64,000 bases of DNA from positions 2,517,367 through 2,581,366 of the forward strand of contig NZ_JAEVYN010000002.1 in the NCBI RefSeq assembly GCF_016807185.1, written 5' to 3'. Positions 54,526 through 63,487 of this stretch are shown here, in pieces. Source of the DNA: Leptolyngbya sp. Cla-17 (GTDB lineage: Bacteria > Cyanobacteriota > Cyanobacteriia > Leptolyngbyales > Leptolyngbyaceae). A model generated the notes under the pieces. The model had not been told where the DNA came from and did no database searches. It saw only the letters and a program-made list of their open reading frames with translations. A program made the position numbers and the translations under genes. Position 1 is the first letter of the stretch. Each line of letters opens with the position of its first letter.

Positions 54526-54816
54526 ATGGTGCTTGAACCGATTCTTTGCCCAACCTGCGGAAGTAACGATGTCGTCAAGCATGGTCAATCAGGTGAAGGC
54601 AAGCAACGCTACAAATGTCGCAATTCCCAATGTTCTCGCTCTACTTTTATTCGCGACTATCGGTATCGTGGATACCTCCCAGAAGTGAAACGGCAAATTG
54701 CAGATATGGCAGTCAACGGGAGTGGGATTCGAGATACCGCCCGTGTTCTCAAGATTAGCCGCACAACGGTGATTGAAACGCTAAAAAAAAGACCGTCACC
54801 TCAAAGCAATCAATGA
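54526..54816 (+). CDS. insA: IS1 InsA-like protein (copy 2)
   Basis: 96 residues, identical in predicted sequence to the InsA at 18123-18413, with CPTC and CRNSQC zinc-ribbon cysteines and an A8 run near the 3' end for frameshifting into insB. Confidence 0.85.
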   Translation: MVLEPILCPTCGSNDVVKHGQSGEGKQRYKCRNSQCSRSTFIRDYRYRGYLPEVKRQIADMAVNGSGIRDTARVLKISRTTVIETLKKRPSPQSNQ

Positions 54817-54823
54817 AGCTCGT

Positions 54824-55276
54824 TTGGCAGAACTTGAACCGACTCAAACGATAGTGAAACTGTGCCAGTGGGAAGATCTGGAGGCTGAAGCTGACGAAAT
54901 GTGGAGTTACGTCGGTTCAAAGAAACAGCAACGGTGGTTGTGGCACGCCATTGACCATCAGACGGGTGAAGTGTTGGCGTATGTGTTGTCTCATCATCAA
55001 GACAGTGCTTTCTTGGCACTCAAAGCGTTGTTAGAACCCTTTGGGATTATGCAGTTCTACACCGATGCTTGGGGTGCTTATGAAAGACACCTCGATCCAA
55101 GTCTACACAGGGTGGGTAAACGCCATACTCAGAAGATTGAGCGCAAGCATCTGACCTTACGCACCCGAATTAAACGGTTGGCTCGCAAAACCATTTGCTT
55201 TTCCAAATCCATCTGGTTGCATGATGTCGTCATTGGATTGTTCATCAACCGCTATGAGTTTGGCTTAAATGTTTAG
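54824..55276 (+). CDS. insB: IS1 InsB-like transposase catalytic part (copy 2)
   Basis: 150 residues, identical in predicted sequence to 17663-18115, with ADEMWSYVG, FYTDAWGAY and KIERKHLTLR. Intact. Confidence 0.88.
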   Translation: MAELEPTQTIVKLCQWEDLEAEADEMWSYVGSKKQQRWLWHAIDHQTGEVLAYVLSHHQDSAFLALKALLEPFGIMQFYTDAWGAYERHLDPSLHRVGKRHTQKIERKHLTLRTRIKRLARKTICFSKSIWLHDVVIGLFINRYEFGLNV

Positions 55277-55304
55277 ATTTATTCCACAGGTCTAGTCCAT
55301 TACC

Positions 55305-55414
55305 GTAGCGCTAGCTTTGGCCAATCCGATCGCTATGCTGCGGCCGATTCCGCCATGCCCGCTAATTACGATAGCAACGCGTCCGGTGAGATCGAACAAT
55401 GTATGAGTTTTCAT
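55305..55414 (-). pseudogene. SDR 5' fragment cut by IS1
   Basis: From the ATG at 55414: MKTHTLFDLTGRVAIVISGH, then GGIGRSIAIGLAKASAT up to the IS1 border. It is the cofactor-binding start of an SDR (GRVAIV..G.GGIG). The rest is lost. Confidence 0.75.
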
Positions 55415-55552
55415 ATGCTCCTTTCGTTGTCTCGAGTAGCAGCCTAACGTTCGTTTTGAAAAGTTTTCCATAAATTATCTTCCCTGAATGAATTGGTTTT
55501 GTAGGCACAGGAACTGCAAAACTCGTCGGTTGAACTTCTCTGAATTTTCAAT

Positions 55553-56606
55553 AGACATTATTGGAAATAGCGAAGCACTAGAAAGCACGACAAGAGAGTA
55601 CTTCTAGCAATTTTAAGCTTAGGCGGTTTTGAGTTGAGGATGGGTGAGTTGACGATGAGTGAGCCGAAAGTTGTGCAGTCCGCAGGCAGTTTCCATCACA
55701 TCATCCGCATAATAGCCAGTTCGGTTGCGAAACTTGTGTGCCACAATGTTGCAGCGTTTGATGCCACTGATTTGATGTTCTATTTCGACTCGTTCGCTGG
55801 AAATCTCCCGGTTGTGGTGTTTATCTTGGTCGCTTAACTGCTGGTTTCGAGGCTTTTTCTTCGGTTGTCTAATCGTCACTCCAGGGGGTGCAAACCCTTG
55901 AAACCCTCTGTCTTGCCACAAGGTACTGCCGGGTGGAAACTGGTATTCCTCGCCGTCACAAATGGCTTTGTCATGCACACTGCCACAGTAGGTGTCGCTT
56001 AAAAACACAACCTTTCCCCCCCGCTCACTGATGATATTGTTGGTCATCGTATGACGCTTCTTTTTGCCACTGTAATAATCCTGCTGGCGCTCTGGGTCTT
56101 TTGGCCGATTCATCGGGCGCTCAGTGCCGTCGATGATGAACTCCAAACTGGGACACTCCCTTAACACCGCTTCTAGCCGTGCGGGTTCTCGCTCCGGTAA
56201 TTGTTTCTCATAGCCCAATGCTTGATTCAATATTCGGCTCAACTTGTGAATCCATTCCCAGGCTTGGGTTTGTCCAATCCCAAACAAAAACCCTTGCACC
56301 GTTTGGGTGGGATACACTCGGAAGTACACCAAAATAAATAACAGTTTGTCTGCACTGCTGGACACCTCAGCGTGTCGTCCTCCCCCATAGCGACGGGCAC
56401 GAGGTCGCTTAATGTATTCCCGTTCGATATATTCTTGCCATGCCACCTCAAAGCTTTCCAGCAATTGCTCAAATTCCGCAGGCTTTAATCCCGTGAGACT
56501 TTGCAACACGTAGGGCTTACCTTGAACTTTGCTATAGCTCAACATCGCTGGTTCCGTTCGACTTGCGTTATCTTTTTCGCATCCTATTCTATTTCCGATT
56601 AAGTCT
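55553..56606 (-). mobile_element. IS5-family element (ISL2-like) with 3-bp target duplication
   Basis: 1054 bp. Ends AGACATTATTGGAAATAG and, complemented, AGACTTAATCGGAAATAG. The duplicated target AAT flanks both sides (55550-55552 and 56607-56609), fitting the ANT duplication of the ISL2 group. It interrupts the hydrolase near its C-terminus. Confidence 0.82.
55619..56545 (-). CDS. IS5-family transposase
   Basis: About 308 residues from MLSYSKVQGKPYVLQSL (56545); an upstream in-frame extension to 56644 is not family-like. HTH_Tnp_4-like N-terminus (LKPAEFEQLLESFEVAW, ADKLLFILVYFRVYPTQTVQ), then a DDE_Tnp_4 domain: Asp in EFIIDGTERPMNRP, Asp in WQDRGFQGFAPPG, Glu in SERVEIEHQISGIKR. YYSGKKKRHTMTNNI is the usual motif after the first Asp. 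Intact. Confidence 0.85.
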   Translation of the reverse strand: MLSYSKVQGKPYVLQSLTGLKPAEFEQLLESFEVAWQEYIEREYIKRPRARRYGGGRHAEVSSSADKLLFILVYFRVYPTQTVQGFLFGIGQTQAWEWIHKLSRILNQALGYEKQLPEREPARLEAVLRECPSLEFIIDGTERPMNRPKDPERQQDYYSGKKKRHTMTNNIISERGGKVVFLSDTYCGSVHDKAICDGEEYQFPPGSTLWQDRGFQGFAPPGVTIRQPKKKPRNQQLSDQDKHHNREISSERVEIEHQISGIKRCNIVAHKFRNRTGYYADDVMETACGLHNFRLTHRQLTHPQLKTA

Positions 56607-57159
56607 AATAAACATAAAATGTCCGCCGCCTTCAGCGGCTTCAAAAATTTCTAATTCAGAGTTCGGAATGCTTTGATGAATCCAGGCTTGCGATCGCCAT
56701 GGGATGATACTTTTTCTTCTAGAAATGACCAAAGTTGGCTTGCGAATTCTGACAATTTGATCGCGCCAGTCGGTGTGAGCGTGGTTGTACAGCAGTGTCG
56801 CAGCGATCGCCCGTGGACAGCGCAGATTGCACTCGACAATCCATTCAAACTGATCCTTTGACATCATTGGCGTGACCATTGAAACCAGAAGATTGCGGGT
56901 AAATTCCTCAGCTTTACAATTCTCTAGTGCGTGTACTGCTGCATCGAGTTGGTCGGCAGTAAACACTGCCCCGGACTCTACTATTTCTTGAGCATTCCAA
57001 TGCATCCTCGAAATGACCAACGGCGATTGATCAACCAACACTAATCGAGCAATTTCATTGAATCCAAACAGATCAAGATAGCTCCAGATTAGGGAACACC
57101 CCATTGAGTGACCGAATAGATGTGTGTTTTTAAGTTGCAGAGCGCTGATTAATACCAAT

Positions 57160-57726
57160 TTAAATGGTGTCAATGACAGATAGTGCATTGAGGATAAAGG
57201 GGTAGCCTGTAAGGGAAGCAATCACTTGAGGGGTTAGCTGGGCTAAGAGTTGATCAACCCTGGATTGCAGTTGGTCAAGCGTTTTGAACGCAGCCCACTT
57301 GAGATCCGCCTTGAGATGTTCCCATAAACGCTCGATAGGATTTAACTCTGGGCAGTAAGGCGGTTGAAACACCAAGATAATGTTCTCTGGCACAATAAGG
57401 TCTTTGCCTTTGTGGAACCGTCCGTTATCCACTTGCAGGATGTTGAGACTATCGGGGTAAGCCTTGGAGAACTCATCTAAGAACCATTGGTAGCATGCGG
57501 TATCGACATGGGAGAATTGCAAGAAAAAGGACTCTCCTGTGGTAGGTTCCACAGCACCGTATAGCCAGAATGCTTTGAATATCCATTGCCACGCCCCGAT
57601 GGGTTTAACCCCAACTGCCGTAATTAATCGTCCGATGAGCGTGTGAAGTCCAAAGCGACTCTCATCTTGTGCGAAGTAACGAATCGGTCGCTCATCCTGG
57701 CGCACCTGCCGATAGTACTGACTCAA
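57160..57726 (-). CDS. IS630 transposase catalytic frame (copy B)
   Basis: 188 residues. DDE motifs: Asp in YFAQDESRFGLHT, Asp in ILQVDNGRFHKG, Glu in PELNPIERLWEHLK. Very close to copy A. Intact, ends ALSVIDTI. Confidence 0.84.
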   Translation of the reverse strand: MSQYYRQVRQDERPIRYFAQDESRFGLHTLIGRLITAVGVKPIGAWQWIFKAFWLYGAVEPTTGESFFLQFSHVDTACYQWFLDEFSKAYPDSLNILQVDNGRFHKGKDLIVPENIILVFQPPYCPELNPIERLWEHLKADLKWAAFKTLDQLQSRVDQLLAQLTPQVIASLTGYPFILNALSVIDTI

Positions 57727-58238
57727 TAAGTCGAGGTCGTCTGCGAGGTTTGCTTAAATGCCTCTCGCTGGACTCGGTTCTGCTTGATGTTTTGAGGACG
57801 GGCGACCTTGAGTTTCGCTTTGAGTCGATAGCGCGTCATCTGGTAGACCGCATGATACTCGGCTTCTACCCCTAAACTCTCTAACAGCCACTGCTGCACC
57901 TTCCCATAGCTGCTAAACCCATTGCTCGGTTCCTGCAATCGCTTGGCTAAGGCAACCTCCGCCCACATTGGAATCACCCGGTTGCCTCCTCCTGGAGTGG
58001 GTTTAACCACCAGCAATGCTTCTAATCCTTGCGCTCGGTACAGGGCTAACCATTTTTGCACCGTGCCCCGATGCCTGCCAATTGCAATCGCAATCTGACT
58101 GACACTCGGTGCGTGCGCTTGTTTGAGCCAGTACAACACTTGCAATCGCTCTTTGAGTATCGGCTGTTCAACCGCTCGCAAACGGGTGCCTAGCTCCTCG
58201 AGACTTTCTTTAATTGCGATTGCGCTTACTCCAGCCAT
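57723..58238 (-). CDS. IS630 transposase N-terminal frame (copy B)
   Basis: 171 residues starting MAGVSAIAIKESLEELGTRL. Helix-turn-helix SVSQIAIAIGRHRGTVQKWL. It runs to REAFKQTSQTTSTY, overlapping the catalytic frame, so frameshift fusion is plausible around TTTAAGC near 57757. Confidence 0.82.
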   Translation of the reverse strand: MAGVSAIAIKESLEELGTRLRAVEQPILKERLQVLYWLKQAHAPSVSQIAIAIGRHRGTVQKWLALYRAQGLEALLVVKPTPGGGNRVIPMWAEVALAKRLQEPSNGFSSYGKVQQWLLESLGVEAEYHAVYQMTRYRLKAKLKVARPQNIKQNRVQREAFKQTSQTTSTY

Positions 58239-58582
58239 TGTTAGACTCTCACCTCTACATCGCTCAGTTTATCTGATCTGTAATGGCTCCAATTTAATTT
58301 GGTATAATTCATGAATATCTTGAGCCAAGCGAGCAATGCGATAACCGAACGTCACTTTTTCTGACTCACCGTGTCCTCGTGGATCGATCGCGATCACATG
58401 ATACTGTTCGGCAAAAACGGGAATTTGATATTTGAATTGCTCCGCCGATTGCGACCAACCGGGAATCATCACGATCGGTTGTCCTTTGCCCGCACTGATG
58501 TAGCTTAAGTGGACATCATCGGACGTTTTGAATGTGTTTCGTTGCATGTTGTCCTTTGCGCTGTCTTCGCCGCACTGGATCG

Positions 58583-58826
58583 TTAAACGCTCGGTCTCAT
58601 GACATGCTCTGTTTTAAGCAGGGTGATTGATGCTTTTAGAGCAGAATGTAGAAATGTCGCAACCTGCTGTTGCTGAGTTTCAGTCTTGGCATTCTCAGTC
58701 AATCGAGCTGATTGCAGCACCGCCCCAACCCAATGTTGGGTATGCCAAAAAGCCTGACCATCAAGAATCGGAAGATTGGCGATGTCTGGATATGGATAAG
58801 GGGACACATACCAATAAGATTCTGGA
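58583..58826 (-). pseudogene. C-terminal fragment of an unrecognised protein
   Basis: Open up to the IS1 end at 58827 and reading ESYWYVSPYPYPDIANLPIL, then GQAFWHTQHWVGAVLQSARL and TFLHSALKASITLL. The motif HWVGAVL and Trp-rich start look like a real protein tail, but I do not recognise the family. The 5' part was probably removed by the IS1 insertion, or the gene begins at the internal Met 58807. Confidence 0.5.
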
Positions 58827-58890
58827 GGTAATGTTCTAGACCTGTGGAAATGCGAGAATACAGACAGGCGTTTACCCGTGAACTTACAGC

Positions 58891-59181
58891 ATGGTTTTAG
58901 AACCTGTTCTTTGTCCTGATTGTGGAAGCAATAACGTGGTCAAGCACGGTCGCTCTGAGGAGAGCAAGCAACGTTATAAATGTCGTAATTCGGAATGCGC
59001 TCGCAGCACCTTCATTCGAGACTATGCTTACCGAGGCTACTTGCCCGAAGTCAAACAGCAGATTGTTGATATGGCAGTCAACGGGAGTGGCATCCGAGAT
59101 ACTGCACGAGTGTTGAAGATTAGTCCGACTACGGTGATTGAAGAGTTAAAAAAAAGATCGACATCTCAAAGCAGTCAATGA
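58891..59181 (+). CDS. insA: IS1 InsA-like protein (copy 3)
   Basis: 96 residues: MVLEPVLCPDCGSNNVVKHG, zinc-ribbon CPDC and CRNSEC, helix-turn-helix GIRDTARVLKISPTTVI, and an A8 run at the 3' end. Confidence 0.83.
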   Translation: MVLEPVLCPDCGSNNVVKHGRSEESKQRYKCRNSECARSTFIRDYAYRGYLPEVKQQIVDMAVNGSGIRDTARVLKISPTTVIEELKKRSTSQSSQ

Positions 59182-59593
59182 AGCTCGTCTAGCCCAGCTT
59201 GAACCGACTCAAACCATCGTCAAGCTGTGCCAATGGGAGGATGTAGAGGCAGAAGTGGATGAGATGGGTCGTTTTGTCCACTCCAAGCAACAGCAACGTT
59301 GGTTGTGGCACGCCATTGATCATGCAACAGGCGAAGTATTGGCATATGTCTTGTCGAACCATCAAGACACGGCTTTTCTCGAACTCAAGTCATTGTTGGA
59401 GCCATTTGGGATTATGCAGTTCTATACGGACGGCTGGGGTGCTTATGAGCGACATCTGGAGCCAGCGTTTCATACCGTTGGTAAACACAATACTCAGACG
59501 ATTGAGCGTAAGCATTTGACTTTACGGACTCGGATCAAGCGATTAGCTCGCAAAACTATTTGCTTTTCTAAGTCCATCTGGTTGCACGATTAG
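59169..59593 (+). pseudogene. insB: IS1 InsB, C-terminal frameshift (copy 3)
   Basis: Catalytic part with DEMGRFVHSKQQQRWLWHAI, FYTDGWGAY and TIERKHLTLRTRIKRLARK. A missing base at about 59590 puts a stop after WLHD; GLFINRYEFGL remains in another frame. Confidence 0.78.
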
Positions 59594-60160
59594 TCATTGG
59601 ACTGTTCATCAATCGCTATGAATTTGGCTTGCTGGTTTAGAGCTATCCACAGGTCTAGAACATTAGTGCGCCGAGCGAAGCTCGGCTCTGCCAACCAGGG
59701 GAAGAACCTGGTCAGGGAAGCCTTGGCAAGGCACCAAGTACCGAGTGTTGCGCTGTCATCGGCAACGAGGACAGTGAAGCGTACACAGGGAGATGATGGG
59801 CTGCAATGCGAAAGCGTGAAGGGATTGAGCCCCGAAATTAGACATACACGTGGATGCCGACACAGTTCGTGTTGTGGAAGGCAAAACCAACAGAGCCAAC
59901 TGCCAGGGTTCTGGAGGGTCCACCGGGGTCGGAGACCGTAGCACGTCATCAAGGTAGAGTCGGGAACTTGGGAGGTCCCATGAACTCCTCCATCGGGGGG
60001 TAGAGCCGCACAACCGGCAAACCGGAAGAACGCTCAACGATTCATGGGAAGTCGGATGTCCCCATAGTAGTGAAGAAGTGGGGTAACGCCCACGGAGCGA
60101 AGGGGGACACATTGGGTCGAACACTCGAAGGCAACATCAACCACACTCAGAGGTGGAAGT

Positions 60161-61456
60161 ATGGTGACAACAGGAATCGAGCGGATAGCCGAACGGGCTC
60201 ACAGAGAACCAGGGACTGTCTTCAGTGCCCTGATGCACCACTATAGTGTGGAGAATCTGCGAGCCTGCTTTCAGTCGCTAGACAACAAAGCGCCTGGAAT
60301 CGATGGAGTGACGAAAACGGAGTACGGACAGAACCTGGAGGAAAATCTACAGGGGTTGCACCGGAAACTGAACCAGATGTCGTATCGACCCCAAGCGGTA
60401 CGACGAGTCGAGATTCCCAAAGAAGATGGCAGCTTGCGCCCTCTGGGAATTAGTTGCGTTGAAGACAAAATCGTTCAGGAGATGACTCGTCGGGTCTTAG
60501 AATCAATTTACGAACCGGTATTCCTCAGTAACTCCTATGGGTTTCGACCCCATAAAGGATGTCATGATGCCCTGCGGCAACTGCATCAGGAGGTCATGGG
60601 GCAACCCGTTGGGTGGATTGCAGACCTAGACCTGGCTCAATTCTTCGACACCATGCCGCACCAGGAAATCCTCAAGGTATTAGCCCTGCGGATTCGGGAT
60701 AGAAGATTCCTACAGGTGATTGCGCGAATGCTCAAAGCCGGAGTCCAAACCCTAGGCGGCGTAGTACAGGATGAATTGGGTAGCCCGCAAGGCTCGATAG
60801 TCTCCCCCGTCATTGCAAATGTGTTCTTGGATTTTGTGCTAGATCAGTGGTTTACCACCATTGTGCGCCAGCACTGCCGAGGCTACTGCGCTCTGATCCG
60901 GTATGCGGACGATAGCATTGCCTTGTTTGAGTTCGAGGACGATGCTCGACGATTCATGCGGGTTCTGCCCAAGCGATTGGAGAAGTTCGGCTTGCGCCTC
61001 AATGAGGAGAAAACCCAACTTCTTCCCTGCGGCAAGCGGCAAGCGGGTCTAGCCCTCAAGTACGGGAGAAAATTCCCCAGCTTTGATTTTCTGGGGTTCA
61101 CCCATTACTGGGGCAAGAGTCGCAACGGAAAAGCCCGATTAAAGCGCAAGACTTCAAAGAAACGATTTCGCCGTGCGTTAGTCACCCTCAATCAATGGTT
61201 GCAGCAAAAACGCAATGCTCATAAGCTGCCTCAGCTATGGCAAGCAATCGGGCAAAAGCTGCGCGGACACTTCAACTACTTTGGGGTCACCGACAACGGT
61301 CATGCGCTCTACCACTTTGAAGACGCAGTTCACAAGCTGGTCTTCAAATGGCTGAATCGACGGAGTCAACGACGTAGCTTTCGCTGGGAGAGCTTTCTAC
61401 GCTATCTGGCGTGGCATCCTCTCCCCAGACCTGGTCGCTTAGTGTCGCTTTATTAG
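60161..61456 (+). CDS. ltrA: Group II intron reverse transcriptase/maturase
   Basis: 431 residues. RT motifs: QSLDNKAPGIDGVTKTEY, EIPKEDGSLRPLGISCVEDK, YEPVFLSNSYGFRPHKGCHD, LDLAQFFDTMPH, GSPQGSIVSPVIANVFLD, and the catalytic IRYADDSIAL (YADD). A maturase X domain follows (FLGFTHYWGKSRNGK, LRGHFNYFGVTDNG). There is no C-terminal HNH endonuclease, as in endonuclease-lacking lineages. The frame is intact, so the intron may be mobile. It is encoded within domain IV of the intron. Confidence 0.92.
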   Translation: MVTTGIERIAERAHREPGTVFSALMHHYSVENLRACFQSLDNKAPGIDGVTKTEYGQNLEENLQGLHRKLNQMSYRPQAVRRVEIPKEDGSLRPLGISCVEDKIVQEMTRRVLESIYEPVFLSNSYGFRPHKGCHDALRQLHQEVMGQPVGWIADLDLAQFFDTMPHQEILKVLALRIRDRRFLQVIARMLKAGVQTLGGVVQDELGSPQGSIVSPVIANVFLDFVLDQWFTTIVRQHCRGYCALIRYADDSIALFEFEDDARRFMRVLPKRLEKFGLRLNEEKTQLLPCGKRQAGLALKYGRKFPSFDFLGFTHYWGKSRNGKARLKRKTSKKRFRRALVTLNQWLQQKRNAHKLPQLWQAIGQKLRGHFNYFGVTDNGHALYHFEDAVHKLVFKWLNRRSQRRSFRWESFLRYLAWHPLPRPGRLVSLY

Positions 61457-61477
61457 AGCAGGTGAATGGCTCAATGA

Positions 61478-61512
61478 AGAGGCTTGTGCGGGAAAACCGC
61501 AGGCAGGCTTCT
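61478..61512 (+). ncRNA. Group II intron domain V
   Basis: AGAGGCTTGTGCGGG, loop AAAA, CCGCAGGCAGGCTTCT folds into the 34-35 nt catalytic hairpin 22 nt after the maturase stop. The short tetraloop and mid-stem bulge fit domain V. Confidence 0.7.
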
Positions 61513-61765
61513 GTGAGGGGGAGGTTTCCAACGATGCAAGGCTAAATCGTGTGACACTCTCGTATTCCGAAAGGGGAGAGCAACGGGGAATACAAAGCAA
61601 GCCTAAACATTGGAGGAACCCTCTCTACTCGACCCATTTTTGGTGTCAGGAAGTGTAATCAGCGTTGCGATATCAAAATGGTGGGGCAGATGTGAATGGC
61701 TGAAGTATTCTTATTCGTTGTGGCAAGCGTCTGAAGCAGCCGCTGCGTAGTAATGTAGTAGCCGC

Positions 61766-61930
61766 TAATTCACGCAATGCAGTGCCAAGCTGGCATCAAA
61801 GGATGCACCATGAGCAAGGGGATGATCGGGAAAGTCATCCGGTGGATAGTCTAAAAACACAATTTTGCTGACATCGGCACCAAGTTTAGAAATCGCTTGC
61901 TGGAGCCAATCCAGCCCTTCTCGTATGGTC
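61766..61930 (-). pseudogene. C-terminal fragment of an unrecognised protein
   Basis: Minus-strand frame reads TIREGLDWLQQAISKLGADV, then KIVFLDYPPDDFPDHPLAHG and ASFDASLALHCVN, stop. It looks like the tail of a real soluble protein, but I cannot name the family. Upstream sequence breaks frame. The rest of 61640-62106 holds nothing I can support. Confidence 0.45.
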
Positions 61931-62106
61931 TTTCCCTGTCATGGCAAAGATGAGATCGTGTCATTCTGATCATCTAGCACGATTAAGATGGGGCTGATAG
62001 GTTCGAGGGCGATTTGAAAGGGCTAAGTCGCTAGAATCGTTGATCCAACAAACGCTTCTAAAACTGGATTCCATCAAATTCAATATTGAGATTGCACACG
62101 TGAAAG

Positions 62107-62913
62107 CTAGCTCTGATCAGAAGTCACGAGGCGATAACGATCGGCGGCGTGTACTTGGTTGAAATTTGGGATCATGCTCTGTCGAGCAGCATCGAAAGTA
62201 TGCCACTGCTCTACATCGGAAAGCGACGGGATGGTGATTGTTTCGCGGCGATCGAAGCCAATCAGGGCAGCATCCACCAGTTCATCCACTTCCATCAAAA
62301 GCGGTAGCGCATTCATATCCCACCCTGAGCGCTCCCAGACTTCTGTCCGCGTTGCTGCTGGTAGCACAGCTTGAACATAGACCCCTTTAGGTTCAAGCTC
62401 AAGGTGAAGCCCCTGGGTGAGGAAGAGGACAAAGGCTTTGGTAGCTCCATAGACGGTCAGACCAAATTCCGGTGCCAACCCGACTACCGAACTGATGTTG
62501 ATCATCGCGCCATTGCCAGCCTTAACGAAGCGTGGGGCGACGGCACTGGCAAGCCGCACCAAGGCTGTGGTGTTGAGGTTGATAATTTTAGTCACCTCGT
62601 CTGGGCTTTGATCAACGAAACTGCTGGCAATGCTGGCACCTGCGTTGTTGACCAGAATACTGATGCGCATGTCGGTGCGTAGCCGCTCCTCCACAGGGGC
62701 GAGTTCATCGACGTTGGTGAGATCCGCCTGAAGGATGTCAACCGTCACTCCGCTTTCCCGGCGCAGTCGTGCGGCTAGAGCTTCCATGCGAGTGCGATCA
62801 CGCGCTACCAGCACGAGATCGTAACCACGCTTTGCGAAGCGATCGGCATAGACGGCCCCAATTCCGGTGGATGCCCCCGTTACAAGTGCGGTCTGATTGA
62901 TTAAGTTACTCAT
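62107..62913 (-). CDS. SDR-family oxidoreductase (DltE/YqjQ-like)
   Basis: 268 residues. ALVTGASTGIGAVYADRFA (TGxxxGIG), LVARDRTRMEALAARLR, NNAGAS, catalytic Ser in NISSVVGLAP, and YGATKAF (Tyr, Lys). The C-terminal part (LPAATRTEVWERSGWD, VDAALIGFDRRETITIPSLS) fits the SDR group near DltE and YqjQ. It is not closely related to the SDR copies at 30-40 kb. It is likely transcribed after the VOC gene 60 bp upstream. The substrate is unknown. Confidence 0.9.
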   Translation of the reverse strand: MSNLINQTALVTGASTGIGAVYADRFAKRGYDLVLVARDRTRMEALAARLRRESGVTVDILQADLTNVDELAPVEERLRTDMRISILVNNAGASIASSFVDQSPDEVTKIINLNTTALVRLASAVAPRFVKAGNGAMINISSVVGLAPEFGLTVYGATKAFVLFLTQGLHLELEPKGVYVQAVLPAATRTEVWERSGWDMNALPLLMEVDELVDAALIGFDRRETITIPSLSDVEQWHTFDAARQSMIPNFNQVHAADRYRLVTSDQS

Positions 62914-62973
62914 GATCTTGCTCCTTTATGTCTGTGTACAAACGTTGTGCAGTGAATCAATGTTTAAGAGAGG

Positions 62974-63440
62974 TCACCGTCCAGGAGCCCGTGTCTTCAC
63001 CTCCTGGAGCACCCAACCGTTGCCGTCTGGATCACTGAAAGAGGCAAACGAGCTATAGTCACGATGCTCTGGATCGGGTCCAGTTACCTGTCCTTCGTTC
63101 CCAGCGTGGTGGAAGATCCCTCCCTCGTCATGGAATACCTCACTCACCTCAACGCCGCGATCTACAAGTGCGGCGCGGGCTGTCTCAATGTCATAAACGA
63201 TGAGGTGTAGACCCTGCATTGATCCCGGCATGGCTGACGTAACTCCGTTGCCGATGATAATCGAGCACTCTGGCTGGGAGGAGTTAGCTGCACTACCCGG
63301 AAGTCCTTACTGGTAACAAAGTCGGCATCCAACCGCCATCCCAACGTCTCATAGAAGCCCTTGGATCGATCGACATCCGAAACGGGCAATACCAGAACTT
63401 CGAGTTTCATGTTTTGACTGTTCACGTTAATGTTGCTCAT
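62974..63440 (-). pseudogene. VOC (glyoxalase-like) gene with frameshift
   Basis: The first part from 63440 (MSNINVNSQNMKLEVLVLPV, RSKGFYETLGWRLDADFV, FRVVQLTPPSQ) continues in another frame from near 63265 as SIIIGNGVTSAMPG, GLHLIVYDIETARAALVDRG, SFSDPDGNGWVLQEV. Both VOC beta-alpha-beta modules are otherwise complete, so a single indel at 63265-63280 explains the break. It could also be a sequencing error. Co-oriented with the SDR at 62107. Confidence 0.75.
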
Positions 63441-63487
63441 CTTGATTGTTCTCCGTTATGTTGGTGAGTCTGCTGCTCACCTGGTTA

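Larger units (their letters stand above)
54462..55304 (+). mobile_element. IS1-family insertion sequence, copy 2
   Basis: 843 bp with the same ends (GGTAATGGACTAGACCTGT) and the same predicted proteins as copy 1. The 9 bases on each side differ (ATAAAGCTC and GTAGCGCTA), and the right flank is a truncated SDR gene, so an adjacent deletion or rearrangement followed insertion. It sits 77 bp upstream of the giant kinase start. Confidence 0.9.
57153..58304 (-). mobile_element. IS630-family element, copy B
   Basis: 1152 bp, closely related to copy A (25420-26572): ends TACCAATTTAAATGG and, complemented, TACCAAATTAAATTGG. Inserted in the hydrolase at TA: excision restores HEL-ISALQ. Two transposase frames. 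Confidence 0.88.
55475..58547 (-). pseudogene. Alpha/beta hydrolase broken by IS5 and IS630
   Basis: Three segments rebuild one gene. 58547-58305 starts MQRNTFKTSDDVHLSYISAG with MIPGWSQSAEQF and ends LAQDIHEL. 57152-56607 continues ISALQLKNTHLFGHSMGCSL (nucleophile Ser in GHSMG) to GGGHFMFI (catalytic His). 55552-55475 ends ENSEKFNRRVLQFL. At each junction the frame is restored when the element and one target copy (TA; AAT) are removed. About 280 residues before disruption; inactive now. Apart from the two insertions I see no lesion, so both are recent. Confidence 0.85.
58827..59665 (+). mobile_element. IS1-family element, divergent copy 3 (defective)
   Basis: Ends GGTAATGTTCTAGACCTGTG and, complemented, TAATGTTCTAGACCTGTGG. 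It is clearly diverged from copies 1 and 2. InsB has lost one base near 59590, so it stops at WLHD instead of continuing VVIGLFINRYEFGL. The group II intron starts directly after the right end. Confidence 0.85.
59666..61633 (+). mobile_element. Group II intron (retroelement)
   Basis: Begins GTGCGCCGAGCGAAGCTCGG, a typical GUGYG 5' end followed by a hairpin, with a structured 495-nt leader. It contains the maturase at 60161-61456, domain V at about 61478-61512, and a long domain VI-like stem closing with CCCTCTCTACTCGA. The 3' boundary near 61632 is inferred from that ending. It is inserted at the right tip of IS1 copy 3. Confidence 0.8.

Noticed and set aside
47696..54553. Full-length 2285-residue frame for the giant kinase
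   Set aside because: The first 56 codons come from IS1 terminal sequence and the same peptide start is read out of IS1 copy 1; the family-like start is the ATG at 54385.
17635..55304. A composite transposon bounded by the two IS1 copies
   Set aside because: The outer flanks show no shared target duplication and each copy has its own history (copy 1 has a private 9-bp duplication), so transposition of the 37-kb unit is not supported.
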